NCBI RefSeq assembly: GCF_028993575.1
Contig: NZ_CP118615.1
Coordinates: 3,782,001 to 3,846,000, forward strand
Length of the DNA stretch: 64,000 nucleotides
From: Micromonospora cathayae
Lineage (GTDB): Bacteria > Actinomycetota > Actinomycetes > Mycobacteriales > Micromonosporaceae
Reading direction: 5' to 3'
Shown: positions 36,547 to 44,510 of the stretch, one piece after another
Layout: the number at the start of each line of letters is the position of its first letter
How positions within the stretch are numbered: position 1 is the first letter of the stretch
The notes under the pieces: generated by a model
Told to the model about the DNA's origin: nothing
Databases searched by the model: none
What the model saw: the letters and a program-made list of their open reading frames with translations, nothing else
Position numbers and translations under genes: made by a program

Positions 36547-37865
36547 GGGCGCTTGTCCTTCCACTCGTACACCCGGGACAGCACCTGGTACCCGGCGAAG
36601 CTGATCGGTTCCGGCGGGAAGGTGGGCCGGGGCGCGTCGACCAGGGCCAGCGTCGAGTAGTCGGTGGACTCGCCGAGCACCAGGTCGCGCAGGATCCGGC
36701 CGCCGGTGTGGGTGGCGGCGATACCGTTGCCGCAGTACCCGTACCCGTAGTGCAGGCCGGGGCGGAGCGTGCCGAAGTGCGGCATCATGTCCCGGGTGAT
36801 GTCGATGACCCCGCCGTAGGCGAAGCTGAACCGCACGTCGTCCCGCCAGGCCGGGAAGAACCGGCCGAACGACCCGGTCAGCTCCCGGTAGATCGCCTCG
36901 TTGTCGTGGTGGGCCCGGTCGAACGGGCTGCGCGGGTAGTAGTACGCCCGCCCACCGGCCCACATCAGCCGGTTGTCGGCGGTGAACCGGGCACAGTGCA
37001 GGAACGTCTTCGCCTCGACGATGCCCTCCCGGCCGGGCCAGTGCACCCGGCCGAGCTGCTCCTCGGTGAGCGGCTCGCTGATCAGCACGTAGCTCCACAT
37101 CGGCAGCACGGTCCGCCGGAACTCCGGGAAGGTGTACTGCGACGCGCTGGTGGCGAGGACCACCTGCGGGGCGCGGACCTGCCCGGCGGCGGTGACGACC
37201 GTGTGCGGGCCGCCGGCCGTACCGGTCTGGTCGACCCGCAGCACCGGGGAGCGCTCGTGGATGGTGACGCCCATCCCGCGCAGCGTCCGGGCCAGGCCCC
37301 GGGCCAGCTTGAACGGGTTGACCAGCGCCCCGCCGACCCGGACGGCCCCCCTGATCTGCGGGGAGTCGACGTACTCGCGGGCCTCCGCCGCGTCCATGAT
37401 CTTGGTTTCGCTGCCCAGCCGCAGGGCCAGCTTCCGGTCGTGCTCCAGCCGGGCGAGCTGCCCGTCGTTGAGCGCCACCATCAGGTAGTCGTTCGCCTCG
37501 TACTCGGCGTCGACCTTCTCCCGGCGGCAGAACCGGCCGATCTCCAGGATGGACCGGCCGACCGTGGCCGACGCCTTCGCCGCCGCCTGCTCGCCGTACA
37601 CCCGGATCAGCTGGTCCAGGTCCTTGCCGAGGGTGGGGGTGACGAAACCGTCGGCGGTGCCGGAGGCGGCGCCCCCGGCGAGATCCGCGTCGAGCAGATG
37701 GATGTCCAGGTCCGGTCGGGCCTTCTTCAACCCGTACGCCGTCCACATGCCGGTGAACCCGGCGCCGACGATCGCGACGTCACAGTCCACGTCCCCGGTG
37801 AGGGCGTCCTGCGGCTCGGCGGCCTCGGTGGTCTGCCAGTAGACCTCGTGTCGGTAGTGCGGCAC
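36543..37865 (-). CDS. FAD-dependent oxidoreductase (DAO / PuuB-like family)
   Basis: A 440-residue flavoprotein of the D-amino-acid-oxidase (DAO) superfamily. The dinucleotide motif GAGFTG is at residues 34-39, ADLAGGAASGTADGFVTP is the FAD-proximal loop, and YGYCGNGIAATHTGGRILRDL is the C-terminal FAD motif. Closest general family is gamma-glutamylputrescine oxidase PuuB and glycine-oxidase-like enzymes, which oxidise C-N bonds; the reaction here is unknown. An amine or amino-acid-derived moiety in the pathway product is a possible reading. GTG 37865 has AAGGAG upstream. Third gene of the five-gene minus operon. Confidence 0.85.
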   Translation of the reverse strand: MPHYRHEVYWQTTEAAEPQDALTGDVDCDVAIVGAGFTGMWTAYGLKKARPDLDIHLLDADLAGGAASGTADGFVTPTLGKDLDQLIRVYGEQAAAKASATVGRSILEIGRFCRREKVDAEYEANDYLMVALNDGQLARLEHDRKLALRLGSETKIMDAAEAREYVDSPQIRGAVRVGGALVNPFKLARGLARTLRGMGVTIHERSPVLRVDQTGTAGGPHTVVTAAGQVRAPQVVLATSASQYTFPEFRRTVLPMWSYVLISEPLTEEQLGRVHWPGREGIVEAKTFLHCARFTADNRLMWAGGRAYYYPRSPFDRAHHDNEAIYRELTGSFGRFFPAWRDDVRFSFAYGGVIDITRDMMPHFGTLRPGLHYGYGYCGNGIAATHTGGRILRDLVLGESTDYSTLALVDAPRPTFPPEPISFAGYQVLSRVYEWKDKRP

Positions 37866-37901
37866 AACACTCCTTCGCTGACCGTGTCGTGTCGGTGATG
37901 G

Positions 37902-38819
37902 TCAGATGGCCTCGAACACCAGGCGGGCCAGGCCGAGGTGACGTCGTTCGAAGTGCCCGACGGTCGACGACAGGTACCGCTCGTAGTCGGCGACCTGCTC
38001 CTCGCCCACCAGCGCCAGGGCCTGGTCGCGGTGCCGGCGCAGCCCGGCGAGCCACTCGGCGCAGGTGCGCGCGTAGTGGTCCGGGTCGTTACGCACCGAC
38101 ACCACGTCGAAGATCCGCTCGCTGCCCTGGATCACCTCGGCCAGGTCGGGGATCTCCGACTCGGTGAACACCCGCTGCATGATGAACAGCAGGTCCCGTA
38201 CGGTCTGCCGGTCCATCCGGACGTTGTTGCCCTTGACGTTGGTCTGGACGGCGATCCGGGCGCCGGCCGGCAGCCAGCCCCGGGCGCGGGCGAAGAACTC
38301 GCGGTACGCGGCGATCCGGGCGGGGCGGGTCAGCCCGTCCCGGGCGAAGTGCTCGAACGCGCCGATCGAGATGATCGCGTCGTACGGCTCGTCCGGGGTG
38401 TGGTCCAGCCAGTTCTGGACGTGCACCTCGACGGCGGCCGGGGAGTGCCGGCGCACCCAGTCGGCCTGCTGGTCGCTCAGGGTCAACCCGACGGCGTGGC
38501 CCACCCGGTGCGTGCCCACCAGGCGGTCCATCAGGCCGCCCCAGCCGCAGCCGACGTCGAGCACCCGGCGCGCGCCGGTGGCCCGCGCCCCCTCGATGAG
38601 GTAGTCGAACTTGCGCAGCTGGGCGGTGTCGAGATCGTCGTCGGGCCCGTCCCACAGCGCGCAGCTGTACGCCATCGAGCTGCCGAGCCACAGGGCGTAG
38701 AAGTCGTTGGAGAGGTCGTAGTGCTGCTGGATGGCGTCCATGGACGCCCCGTCGTAGCGGCCGGTGTCGGCACCGACCGCCGTCGACGGGGCGCTGGCCT
38801 CGGGTGCGTGGACGGACAC
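37902..38819 (-). CDS. cyclopropane/mycolic-acid synthase-like SAM methyltransferase
   Basis: A 305-residue class I methyltransferase of the cyclopropane-fatty-acid synthase family. HYDLSNDFYALWLG and YSCALW (about 33-56) form the acyl-site hallmark of CFA and CMAS enzymes. The SAM motif LDVGCGWGG is at 87-95, and IISIGAFEHFARDG is the family's bicarbonate-site region. Enzymes of this family methylate or cyclopropanate double bonds in acyl chains. Its position between ACP and redox genes, with two desaturases in the window, suggests modification of an unsaturated ACP-bound chain. GTG 38819 is 4 nt after the ACP stop. Confidence 0.88.
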   Translation of the reverse strand: MSVHAPEASAPSTAVGADTGRYDGASMDAIQQHYDLSNDFYALWLGSSMAYSCALWDGPDDDLDTAQLRKFDYLIEGARATGARRVLDVGCGWGGLMDRLVGTHRVGHAVGLTLSDQQADWVRRHSPAAVEVHVQNWLDHTPDEPYDAIISIGAFEHFARDGLTRPARIAAYREFFARARGWLPAGARIAVQTNVKGNNVRMDRQTVRDLLFIMQRVFTESEIPDLAEVIQGSERIFDVVSVRNDPDHYARTCAEWLAGLRRHRDQALALVGEEQVADYERYLSSTVGHFERRHLGLARLVFEAI

Positions 38820-38823
38820 GGCC

Positions 38824-39072
38824 CTATGCCTGGACCTGGGCCGTGGTGTTGGCCAGGTTCACCAGGTCGCCGATGGTCTTGACGTCGGCCGCGCGGGACG
38901 GGTCGAACTCGATACCGAGCTGGTCCTCGATGCCGTAGACGATATCGGCCACCTGGAGGCTGGAGAGCCCCAACTCATCGAAGGCCGTCTGCTCGCCGAG
39001 GGTGATCCCCTCGGCGTTCTTTCCGCGCAGTTTCTTCTGCACCATTTCGCAGACCTGTTCGACGGTAATCAC
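38824..39072 (-). CDS. stand-alone acyl carrier protein
   Basis: An 82-residue carrier protein with the four-helix ACP pattern. The phosphopantetheine attachment site is Ser38 in ELGLSSLQ, where the usual Asp-Ser-Leu is Ser-Ser-Leu. Acidic helix II residues (DIVYGIEDQLGIEFD) are present for partner recognition. It is the first gene of the minus-strand operon and is divergent from the ThDP enzyme operon, so it is likely the shared carrier for the pathway. GTG 39072 has an excellent GGAGGAG 7 nt upstream. Activation needs a phosphopantetheinyl transferase; one is encoded at 50.5 kb. Confidence 0.92.
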   Translation of the reverse strand: MITVEQVCEMVQKKLRGKNAEGITLGEQTAFDELGLSSLQVADIVYGIEDQLGIEFDPSRAADVKTIGDLVNLANTTAQVQA

Positions 39073-39307
39073 TGCGTAACTCCTCCTGCACGTGGGGTGA
39101 TTGTTCTATTGGGAGTGAGCGGTGCCGGTGACGACTGCTCCGAGAATGCGTAACCCGACCCGCCGGGGCCGGTCCGTGGCGATCATGCCACAGTGGAAGG
39201 GATGGGGGCGACCCTCCAATTCGGCGCTTGTGTGTCGCGGGTTGCACCGGCATGATGGGCACTTCTGGGCGCACATCAGCTTCGAGGTACGGCGGGGGCC
39301 ATCCATA
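39073..39307. promoter_or_regulatory. divergent promoter region of the ACP and ThDP operons
   Basis: A 235-bp gap, less GC-rich than its surroundings, must hold promoters for both operons. The minus strand shows an AATAGAACAAT stretch 25-35 nt before the ACP ribosome-binding site that could be a -10 region. No confident -35 or operator is visible. Confidence 0.5.
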
Positions 39308-41044
39308 ATGGACAGACCGGGCCGGTTAGTCGATTATCTGATCAGATCGTTGCACCAGGTCGGCGTGCGACACATATTCGGCGTCGGTGGCGCCAACATT
39401 GAGGACCTGTACGACGCGGCGCACCATTGCGACGAGCGGGTGCGGGCCGTGGTGGCCAAGCACGAGTTCTCCGCCGCCGCGATGGCCGACGGGTACGCCC
39501 GGGTCAGCGGCCGGCTCGCGGTGGCCGTGTCGACCTCCGGCGCGGGCGCGATGAACCTGGTCCCCGGCGTCGCCGAGGCGTACGCCTCCCGGGTGCCGCT
39601 GCTGGCTATCGTCGGGCAGCCGCCCCGCCCGCTGGAGGGCCGGGGCGCGTTCCAGGACACCAGCGGCCTGGCCGGCTCGTTCGACGCGTACCGGCTGTTC
39701 GCCGAGATCAGCCGGTACTGCCGACGGGTGGACGACCCGGCGGAGATCGCCGACGTGCTGGCCGACGCGATCGCCGCCACCCGGGGGGTGCCCGGCGGCC
39801 CGGCGGTGCTGCTGCTGCCGAAGGACGTGCAGCAGGCGCAGGTCGGGGAGCTGCCCCCGATCGGCGAACTGCTGGCCCGGCGTCGGACGTCCGTCGCCGC
39901 CTCCGCCGCCCGGGACCGGGCCGGCGACCGGCTGGTCGAGCTGGCCGGCGCGCCGGTGCTGGTCATCGCCGGGGACGAGGTGGCCCGCCGGGAGGCCCGC
40001 GCCGAGCTGGCCGAGTTCGCCGCCGCGCTGGACGCCCGGGTGGCCGTGGTGCCCGACGGCAAGGACGTCTTCCCCAACGACGACCCCCGGTTCGTCGGGG
40101 TCGCCGGGGTGATCGGTCACCCGAGCGTCACCGACGCGCTGCGCGACGCCCGGCTCTGCGTGCTGGTCGGCACCCGGCTGCCGGTGATGGCCCGGGGCGG
40201 ACTGGACGCCCTGCTGGCCGGCACCGAGCTGATCTGTTTCGGGGCCGAGCCGGCCTTCCCCGACCACGGGCTGCACGTCGACGGCGACCTGCGCGTCGAG
40301 CTGCGGGCCGCGGTGGACCGGCTGTACGCCGCCCGCCCCGCGCCGGCCGCGCGACCCGCCCCGGAGCCGTCGGCGGACCTGCGGTTCCTGACCGTGCCGC
40401 CGTTCGAGGGCGAGGGCGTGCTCCGGCTGCGGGACGCGGTCGACGCCATCGACGCTGCCGTCCCGGACGGCGCGACGGTGGTCGCGGACGCGGGCAACGC
40501 CGCCGCCGGCGTCATCCACTACCTGGCCACGCCCCGGCACGGCCGGTTCGTCGTCGCCCTCGGCATGGGCGGGATGGGGCACAGCATGGGCGCCGGCATC
40601 GGGGCGGCGTTCGCCACCGGACGCCGCAGCTACGTGGTGATCGGCGACGGCGGCTTCCTGATGCACGGCATGGAGATCCACACCGCGGTCGAGCACGACG
40701 TGCCGGTGACCTTCGTGGTCGTCAACAACAACGCGCACGGCATGTGCGTGACCCGCGAGCAGCTCTACTACGCCGACGCGTACACCTTCAACGAGTTCCG
40801 CCCCACCGACCTGGCCGCCGGGATCCGGGGCATGTTCCCCGACCTGCCGGTCACCCACGCCCGCACACCGGACGAACTCCGGCAGGCCCTGGCCGACCAC
40901 GCGACGTCCCGGTCGCCGGCCGTGGTCTGCATCGACGTGAGTCCGCGGGAGATCCCACCGTTCGTACCGTTCCTCAACCATCTCGACCAGTCCGTGAAGC
41001 CCCAAGGAGCACCTCATGACCAGCCCGTCGTCGCCGTTGGCTGA
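39308..41044 (+). CDS. thiamine diphosphate-dependent enzyme (acetolactate synthase-like)
   Basis: A 578-residue ThDP enzyme of the acetolactate synthase/pyruvate oxidase/2-oxo-acid decarboxylase superfamily. The PYR domain (about 1-175) has catalytic Glu53 in AKHEFSAAAMADG; a central Rossmann-like domain spans about 190-330; the PP domain has the Mg-ThDP motif GDG at 446-448 ending in the Asn run VVNNNAHGM. No regulatory subunit gene is near and the substrate pocket segment (CVTREQLYYADAYTFNEF) differs from true acetolactate synthases. It may form a C-C bond (acyloin type) or decarboxylate a 2-oxo acid for the acyl pathway. ATG 39308 is preceded by no clear Shine-Dalgarno. It overlaps the next gene by 29 nt. 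Confidence 0.85.
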   Translation: MDRPGRLVDYLIRSLHQVGVRHIFGVGGANIEDLYDAAHHCDERVRAVVAKHEFSAAAMADGYARVSGRLAVAVSTSGAGAMNLVPGVAEAYASRVPLLAIVGQPPRPLEGRGAFQDTSGLAGSFDAYRLFAEISRYCRRVDDPAEIADVLADAIAATRGVPGGPAVLLLPKDVQQAQVGELPPIGELLARRRTSVAASAARDRAGDRLVELAGAPVLVIAGDEVARREARAELAEFAAALDARVAVVPDGKDVFPNDDPRFVGVAGVIGHPSVTDALRDARLCVLVGTRLPVMARGGLDALLAGTELICFGAEPAFPDHGLHVDGDLRVELRAAVDRLYAARPAPAARPAPEPSADLRFLTVPPFEGEGVLRLRDAVDAIDAAVPDGATVVADAGNAAAGVIHYLATPRHGRFVVALGMGGMGHSMGAGIGAAFATGRRSYVVIGDGGFLMHGMEIHTAVEHDVPVTFVVVNNNAHGMCVTREQLYYADAYTFNEFRPTDLAAGIRGMFPDLPVTHARTPDELRQALADHATSRSPAVVCIDVSPREIPPFVPFLNHLDQSVKPQGAPHDQPVVAVG

Positions 41045-41672
41045 CATCCCGAACCTGCTGCGCTGTGAGACCACCCCGCGCGAGGCGGCGCTGGCCAAGG
41101 CCGCGGAGATGACCCACGCGGTCTACCCCCACGACGCCGTGTACGGGCAGTTCTGCACCGTGCAGGACTACATCGACTGCCCGCCGGAGGACGTCTTCGA
41201 CTACCTCGCCGACCTGCGCAACCTCGACGAGTGGACGTACAGCACCCGGCACTTCGAGCCGGTGGACGACTCCGGCCTGCACCAGGGCTGGGACACCCTG
41301 GCCGACGACACCCGGATCTACGCGAAGGTGGTCGCCAACCGGGAGGCGCTGACCGTCGACTACCACTGCGCCTGGGACCAGGGCGACGAGCTGTGGATGA
41401 TCTACCTCAACCGGATCATCCCCGCCGAGCTGGTGCTGAAGAAGCCGGGCACGGTGCTGGTCTGGACCAACTGCCGGCACCCGTACTACGACGACAACCC
41501 CAACAAGCACCTGGTGTCGGACCCGGACCGGGTCTGGGTCGGCGACATGTGGCCGCTGTTCTACGCCGGCCACCGGGCCGAGCTGGACAACCTCAAGGCC
41601 ATCCTGGAGTACCGGCACGCCCGGGGCATCCCGGTGACCGGGCACGTGGTCCGCGAAGGGGTGTCCGCGTGA
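41016..41672 (+). CDS. SRPBCC (START/Bet v1-like) family protein
   Basis: A 218-residue helix-grip protein. The SRPBCC pattern is seen in DYIDCPPEDVFDYLADLRNLDEWTYST, followed by strands (IYAKVVANREALTVDYHCAWD) and a C-terminal helix (DMWPLFYAGHRAELDNLKAILEYRH). Such folds bind hydrophobic ligands and include polyketide aromatases/cyclases and coenzyme Q-binding proteins. The AAGGAG site and ATG 41016 lie inside the 3' end of the ThDP gene, and its stop overlaps the KAS III start, so the three proteins are made together. A ligand-holding or cyclisation role is inference. Confidence 0.8.
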   Translation: MTSPSSPLADIPNLLRCETTPREAALAKAAEMTHAVYPHDAVYGQFCTVQDYIDCPPEDVFDYLADLRNLDEWTYSTRHFEPVDDSGLHQGWDTLADDTRIYAKVVANREALTVDYHCAWDQGDELWMIYLNRIIPAELVLKKPGTVLVWTNCRHPYYDDNPNKHLVSDPDRVWVGDMWPLFYAGHRAELDNLKAILEYRHARGIPVTGHVVREGVSA

Positions 41673-42682
41673 CCACCCCGGTCAGCCTGGTCGACCTGGG
41701 CAGCGCGCTGCCCGAGGCCAAGGTCGCCACCGACTTCTACCGGGGCGCGGACGCCGTCCTGGACGACAGCGTGATGTTCAAGTCGCCGAAGTACCGCCGG
41801 CACATCGGCCCGGAGGAGACCGCCGCCGACCTGATCGTCCGGGCCGCCCGGCCGGTGCTGGAGCGGGCGAAGGAACACGGTGACGGGCCGGTGGACCTGC
41901 TCATCACCAACGTCCTGCTGCCCGACCTGCCGTTCACCGGGGCCGGCGCGGAGGTCGCCCACCGGCTCGGCCAGCGCCCGGAATGGGTGCTCGACGTGCA
42001 CAACGGCGGCTGCGTGTCGTTCGTCTACATGCTCAAGCTCGCCAGGCAGATCATGCAGTCCGGCGGGGCCCGGACCGCGTTGCTGTGCAACGTGCAGAAC
42101 AGCGCCGGCCAGGTGTTCACCCAGCCGACCATCCGCACCAAGTCGCACGCGCCGGTGCCCGGCGACGGCTGCGGGATCGGCTACCTGCGCGTCGGCGACG
42201 AGTCCCCGGTCCTCGACGTGGAGGTCCGCCAGTACGTCGAGTACGCCACCGACGTCGGGCTGGCCTTCGACGACGACCGCAAGTACTGGCAGCCGGGGCT
42301 GAGCGAGATGGACGTCAGCTTCACCGACTCCAAGGTCGCCAAGATCATCGGTCGGGGCAACCAGCTCGTCCCCGAGGTGGTCACCGCGCTCTGCGACCGG
42401 ATCGGCGTCCGTACCCCGGACATCGACGTGCTGGTCACCAACCAGCCGAACCGGATGTTCCTCCGCAACTGGCGGGAGGCGCTCCAGCTCAAGCCGGAAC
42501 GGCACCTGGACACCTTCGAGGAGTACGGCAACCTGTTCGGCGCGGCCGTGCCGATCACCCTGCACGAGGCGGTGACCGACGGCCGGGTCAACCCCGGTGA
42601 CCTGCTGGTCCTCGCCGGGTTCGCGCACGCCGGGGACATGGCCGGCGCGGCCGCCGTCCGCTGGCGGGCCGACGCGGCGTAG
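41669..42682 (+). CDS. KAS III-like thiolase-fold enzyme with Cys-Asn-Asn active site
   Basis: A 337-residue FabH/KAS III-like protein. Aligned to E. coli FabH, the nucleophile is kept as Cys115 (NGGCVSF) and the second Asn as Asn288 (YGNLFGAAVP), but the catalytic His of the HQANxRI block is Asn258 (TNQPNRMF). KAS III enzymes normally use Cys-His-Asn for decarboxylative condensation, so this one may do a non-decarboxylative acyl transfer or another coupling. GTG 41669 overlaps the SRPBCC stop (GTGA) and has GAAGGGG 7 nt upstream. Third gene of the coupled trio; it ends before a strong convergent hairpin. Confidence 0.87.
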   Translation: MTTPVSLVDLGSALPEAKVATDFYRGADAVLDDSVMFKSPKYRRHIGPEETAADLIVRAARPVLERAKEHGDGPVDLLITNVLLPDLPFTGAGAEVAHRLGQRPEWVLDVHNGGCVSFVYMLKLARQIMQSGGARTALLCNVQNSAGQVFTQPTIRTKSHAPVPGDGCGIGYLRVGDESPVLDVEVRQYVEYATDVGLAFDDDRKYWQPGLSEMDVSFTDSKVAKIIGRGNQLVPEVVTALCDRIGVRTPDIDVLVTNQPNRMFLRNWREALQLKPERHLDTFEEYGNLFGAAVPITLHEAVTDGRVNPGDLLVLAGFAHAGDMAGAAAVRWRADAA

Positions 42683-42696
42683 CCGGCCGGAAACCG

Positions 42697-42732
42697 GGAA
42701 GCCGGGGTGGGGGAGACCCCACCCCGGCTTCC
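42697..42732 (+). terminator. convergent terminator between KAS III-like and acyl-AMP ligase genes
   Basis: Perfect 16-bp stem, arms GGAAGCCGGGGTGGGG (42697-42712) and CCCCACCCCGGCTTCC (42717-42732), closed by a GAGA (GNRA) tetraloop. Confidence 0.85.
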
Positions 42733-42789
42733 TCGTACGCAATGCGGTGCGGCCAGGCCCACCGACCGGCGGGCGGCACGGCGAGCCTC

Positions 42790-42841
42790 GCCGGCCCGCG
42801 TGCCGGCCGGCCAGTCACGGCACGTCGGCACGCGGGCCGGC
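42790..42841 (-). terminator. second hairpin at the 3' end of the acyl-AMP ligase gene
   Basis: Perfect 16-bp arms at 42790-42805 (GCCGGCCCGCGTGCCG) and 42826-42841 with a 20-nt loop, 3 bp beyond the ligase stop. Likely serves the minus-strand transcript. Confidence 0.55.
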
Positions 42842-42844
42842 CGG

Positions 42845-44473
42845 TCAGCCCACGGTCACCCGGGCCAGCGGAACCAGCGCGTCCGAGGCCAGCAGCGACC
42901 GGCACCGGAACCGCTGGATCTTGCCACTCGGCGTCTTCGGCAGCGTGCCCTTCGGCAGGAAGACGCATTCCGCCAGCGACACCCCGGCCTTGGTCATCGC
43001 GATCGCCGCCGCCTCGTCGGCGAACGCCCGGTAGTCGGTGCTGCGGGCCTTCAGCTCCACCAGCAGCACCAGCTCGCTGCGGCCGTCCTCGGCCACGTCC
43101 ACGATCACCGCGCAGCCCTTGCGGACCGCGTCCAGCCCGTCGATGGTGCTCTCGATCTCCCGGGCGTACACGTTGCGCCCACCGACAGAGAGCAGGTCGT
43201 CGGAGCGGCCCACCACGTACAGCTCGCCGTCGTGCTGGAACCCCAGGTCACCGGTACGCAGCCGACCGTCGACGAACCGGGCCGCGGTGCGCTCCGGATC
43301 GGCGAAGTAGCCGCTGGCCAGGCTGGGCGAGGCGATCCGGATCTCGGACAGCCGGCCCGGCTCGGCCAGCTCCACCGACACCCCCGCGCAGGGCCGGCCG
43401 GTGGACACCACCCGGGTCGCCGCCGGGTCGTCGGCGGCACAGGCCACCACCTCGCCGTCGGCCAGCCGGTTGCCGTCCACGTCGAGGAAACGGGGCGCCT
43501 CGTCGTGCGGGCAGGCGGTCACCGCCAGCGTCGCCTCGGCCAGCCCGTACGCCGGCATCAGCGCCTCGGAGCGGAGCCCGTACGGCCCGAACGCGGCCAC
43601 CGTACGACGCAGCGCCTCCCACTCCACCCGCTCCGCCCCGACCACGCAGACCCGCAGCCTCAGCGGGGCGGCCAGGGCCCCGCTGCCCTGCCCCCGGGCG
43701 GCCAGGTGCAGCGCCGTGCTGGTGCCGGCGGTCATGGTCGCGCCGTACTCGGCCATGTCCCGGAACCAGGTGCGCGGCGACATCATGAACCGCTCCGGGG
43801 TGGACAGCACCAGCCCGAAGTCGTGCGCCCAGGCGTAGAGCAGGCAACCGAACATGCCCATGTCGTGGGAGAGCGGCAGCCAGGACGCCACCGTCTCCTC
43901 CCCGGGCACCCCACCGGCCATCGCCAGGATCAGCTCCAGCTGCGCACCGATCGCCCGGGTGGTCAGCGCGCACCCCTTCGGCACGCTGGTGCTGCCCGAC
44001 GAGTACTGCACGAACGCCAGCTCGTCCGGGCCCGGCGGGGCCTCGTCGATCCGTCCGTTGCCACCGGCCAGCGACTGCCAGGACCGCACCGACAGCCGGG
44101 CCGACAGCTCCTCCGGCAGCAACGGGACCAGCTTCTCGTCGGCCAGCAGCACCGGCGCGTCCAGGTTGCCGACCAGCGCGGTCAGGTGCCGGGCGTACTC
44201 CTGCCGGTCCATGCCCCGGGTCGGCACCGGCAGCGAGGCCACCGCCCCACCGGCCAGCCACACCCCGAGCAGCCCACGGACCGCCTCGGGGGAGTTGTCC
44301 AGGACGGCGGCGACCTGCCGGCCGGGGCGTACCCCGGCCCGGCGCAGGGCGGCCGCCGCGGCCCGGCCGTCGGCGACCACCTCCGACCAGGGTGTCGCGG
44401 TGAACCGGTTGCCGGCCCAGGCGTGCAGTCGCCCGCGCGCGCCGGCCCCGGTCAGGTTGTCCCACAGCTGCAT
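42845..44473 (-). CDS. fatty acyl-AMP ligase (FAAL)
   Basis: A 542-residue ANL-superfamily adenylating enzyme. The ATP motif YSSGSTSVPKG, the FAAL-type SWLPLSHDMGMFG block, YGLAEATLA, TGDLGFQHDGELYVVGR and the C-terminal LPKTPSGKIQRF with the catalytic Lys are all present. FAALs such as FadD32 activate a fatty acid as acyl-AMP and pass it to an ACP rather than to CoA. The expected partner is the ACP at 38.8-39.1 kb. ATG 44473 follows GGAGGGGG by 5 nt. It is the second gene after a membrane desaturase, with a 37-bp gap. Confidence 0.88.
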   Translation of the reverse strand: MQLWDNLTGAGARGRLHAWAGNRFTATPWSEVVADGRAAAAALRRAGVRPGRQVAAVLDNSPEAVRGLLGVWLAGGAVASLPVPTRGMDRQEYARHLTALVGNLDAPVLLADEKLVPLLPEELSARLSVRSWQSLAGGNGRIDEAPPGPDELAFVQYSSGSTSVPKGCALTTRAIGAQLELILAMAGGVPGEETVASWLPLSHDMGMFGCLLYAWAHDFGLVLSTPERFMMSPRTWFRDMAEYGATMTAGTSTALHLAARGQGSGALAAPLRLRVCVVGAERVEWEALRRTVAAFGPYGLRSEALMPAYGLAEATLAVTACPHDEAPRFLDVDGNRLADGEVVACAADDPAATRVVSTGRPCAGVSVELAEPGRLSEIRIASPSLASGYFADPERTAARFVDGRLRTGDLGFQHDGELYVVGRSDDLLSVGGRNVYAREIESTIDGLDAVRKGCAVIVDVAEDGRSELVLLVELKARSTDYRAFADEAAAIAMTKAGVSLAECVFLPKGTLPKTPSGKIQRFRCRSLLASDALVPLARVTVG

Positions 44474-44510
44474 CGCGTCCCCCTCCGCAGACGTACCCCG
44501 TCCGCTGTCC

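Noticed and set aside
34554..42682. OleABCD-type olefin or beta-lactone pathway
   Set aside because: There is a thiolase-fold enzyme and an OleD-like reductase, but the ligase is a FAAL rather than OleC, no OleB hydrolase is present, and an ACP, a ThDP enzyme and a methyltransferase are extra.
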